A stretch of DNA of 64,000 bases. It comes from Apostichopus japonicus. Taxonomy: Eukaryota; Echinodermata; Holothuroidea; Aspidochirotida; Stichopodidae. The notes under the pieces are model-generated. The model was not told the DNA's origin, did no database searches, and saw only the letters and a program-made list of their open reading frames with translations. Shown in pieces: positions 63,016 to 64,000 of the stretch. The first letter of the stretch is position 1, and each line of letters starts with the position of its first letter. The position numbers were made by a program, and so were the translations under genes. The stretch lies in contig NC_092577.1 of assembly GCF_037975245.1 (NCBI RefSeq), positions 23,710,398-23,774,397 of the forward strand. Direction: 5' to 3'.

Positions 63016-63997
63016 ACCGCCCCAAAAACGTACAAAATCCTGGGTCAGTTACCGCTACAAACAACTGCTTAAATAACAAAAAGGTCAATTTACTTCCCAG
63101 ATGAACCACCCCTAGTCCCCCCTTCTCCAGTTTTTGGTACAATACCGCCCTCTTGACAAGCTCTGTACCCCCAGACCATATGAATGAAAAAATCGCCCTC
63201 TCCAACCGTACCAGGACGCGACGCGGAATAGGGTACACCGCGCCCGGGTACCATAAGATGGGCGAAACGAAACGATTAATAACAGTGACTTTCCCCAAGA
63301 TCGAAAGCCAGCGGGTGCCAAAGGTTTCGAGTCTGCTCTGAAATACCTCAGCCCTCTCGTTCCAGGTGACATCACAAGGTGCATCGTAGCCGAACCATAT
63401 ACCATTAATTTTGATATTCTGATCCGACCACGACGCACCGAATGGTAAGTCTCTGTATCTCCAGCTACCAAGACGAAGGCCCTTTGTCTTTTCTGGATTC
63501 AACTTCGCCCCGGTAGCTCTCTCAAAAATAGATAGATCCTGCGAGAGTGCGCGAAAGGAGCCGAGACTCGAAACAATACATGTCACGTCATCTGCATATT
63601 GAGCGCATTTCACTTTGGCACCCCCTGGCACAACGAATGGAACAAGTCTGGAGTCCCTTTCCAAAAGACGAGAGAGGGACTCGCTAAACAAAACATAAAG
63701 TAATGGAGACAGAGGGCACCCCTGGCGCACCCCCCTCTCTACGTTAAAAACCTCCGAACAAAACCCATTTACGATAACAGAACTGAAACTTTGTTCATAC
63801 AAAACAGAAATCCATTTACGAAAAACCGGGTGCAACTGAAACGTCTCCAATACATTCATTAAAAAACCGCGATCCACCATGTCAAAGGCCTTCTGCTGGT
63901 CCAGAGACACCAATGCACATGGCAGATCACGCTCAATAACATAGTCGGTCAAGTCGCGCATCAACCACAAGTTCTGCTGGATGCAATGACCCTTCAC
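62981..63997 (-). pseudogene. Tx1-A ORF2 reverse transcriptase, 338 open codons
   Basis: Longest RT frame in the window. Blocks: CALVSLDQQKAFDMVDRGFL (palm Asp), ERGVRQGCPLSPLLYVLFSE, AQYADDVTCIVSSLGSFRAL (catalytic YADD), RATGAKLNPEKTKGLRLGSW, NGIWFGYDAPCDVTWNERAE, ILWYPGAVYPIPRRVLVRLE, GGLGVVHLGSKLTFLLFKQL. The order and the LN.EKTKGL / NGIWFG / GGLGV blocks identify the Tx1 clade. Both the window edge and a small deletion near 63040 limit it. Confidence 0.85.
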
Positions 63998-64000
63998 TGC

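Larger units (their letters stand above)
62111..64000 (-). mobile_element. Tx1-A LINE, well-preserved antisense copy running off the window
   Basis: Antisense family-A element. Its 3' end (gggtcacgtaaaaagcac on the minus strand) is at 62111. Reading leftward from 64000 it carries RT, post-RT region, zinc site, the end of ORF2 at about 62260 and the 3' UTR. The 5' part lies beyond the window. A deletion near 63040 removes about 15 bp (after TDPG), and there is a break near 62590. Otherwise the reading is close to consensus, so this is probably the youngest A copy here. Confidence 0.85.

Overview
The window looks like repeat-dense nuclear DNA of a marine invertebrate animal. It has spliced exons with GT/AG borders, a 5S rRNA-like gene, a U2 snRNA 5' domain, (CA)n tracts, and many copies of animal LINE clades (Tx1, CR1, L2-like) and Gypsy-type LTR elements. 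My low-confidence guess is an echinoderm or another invertebrate deuterostome. There are no bacterial operons, no CRISPR array, and no complete intact host gene.

Layout. 1-6.3 kb: a possible first exon/promoter with a YY1-type site (about 1.54 kb), and the last two exons of a minus-strand host gene (3.14-4.68 kb) with a duplicated copy of the final exon beside them. 6.3-11 kb: a patchwork of Tx1 LINE pieces and the 3' end of a Gypsy element, then a 5S rRNA-like gene. 12.3-15.6 kb: a 3.3-kb interspersed repeat full of AGGTCA half-sites and carrying a 399-bp triplication. 16.9-23.6 kb: a long Tx1 copy (family A) split by an antisense CR1-like LINE, an antisense Tx1 family-B piece, then a U2-headed chimeric sequence. 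24.6-32.1 kb: LTR fossils and LINE fragments. 34.0-45.9 kb: a nest of insertions up to four layers deep inside an L2-like LINE, with target-site duplications that can be read at most borders. 46.4-54.0 kb: an intron-bearing but decayed gene of the metazoan integrase-core (DDE) protein family. 57.9-58.2 kb: the last exon of a minus-strand HECT-type ubiquitin ligase gene. 58.4-64 kb: an AGGTCA repeat split by a Tx1-A copy, then a second, well-preserved antisense Tx1-A copy that runs off the window.

The clearest new observations are these. Two different Tx1 families (A and B) share a 14-nt 3' terminus, cacgtaaaaagcac, sometimes followed by extra AC units. The CR1-like LINE has three about 196-bp tandem monomers upstream of an ORF1 that encodes an SGNH-hydrolase. 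The 5' 45 nt of U2 snRNA is fused to an unrelated hairpin-rich sequence. The AGGTCA-rich repeat occurs as an inverted pair about 24 kb apart. No gene system with a demonstrable joint function is visible; most of the content is mobile-element history. Family assignments come from reading motifs by eye, without database searches.
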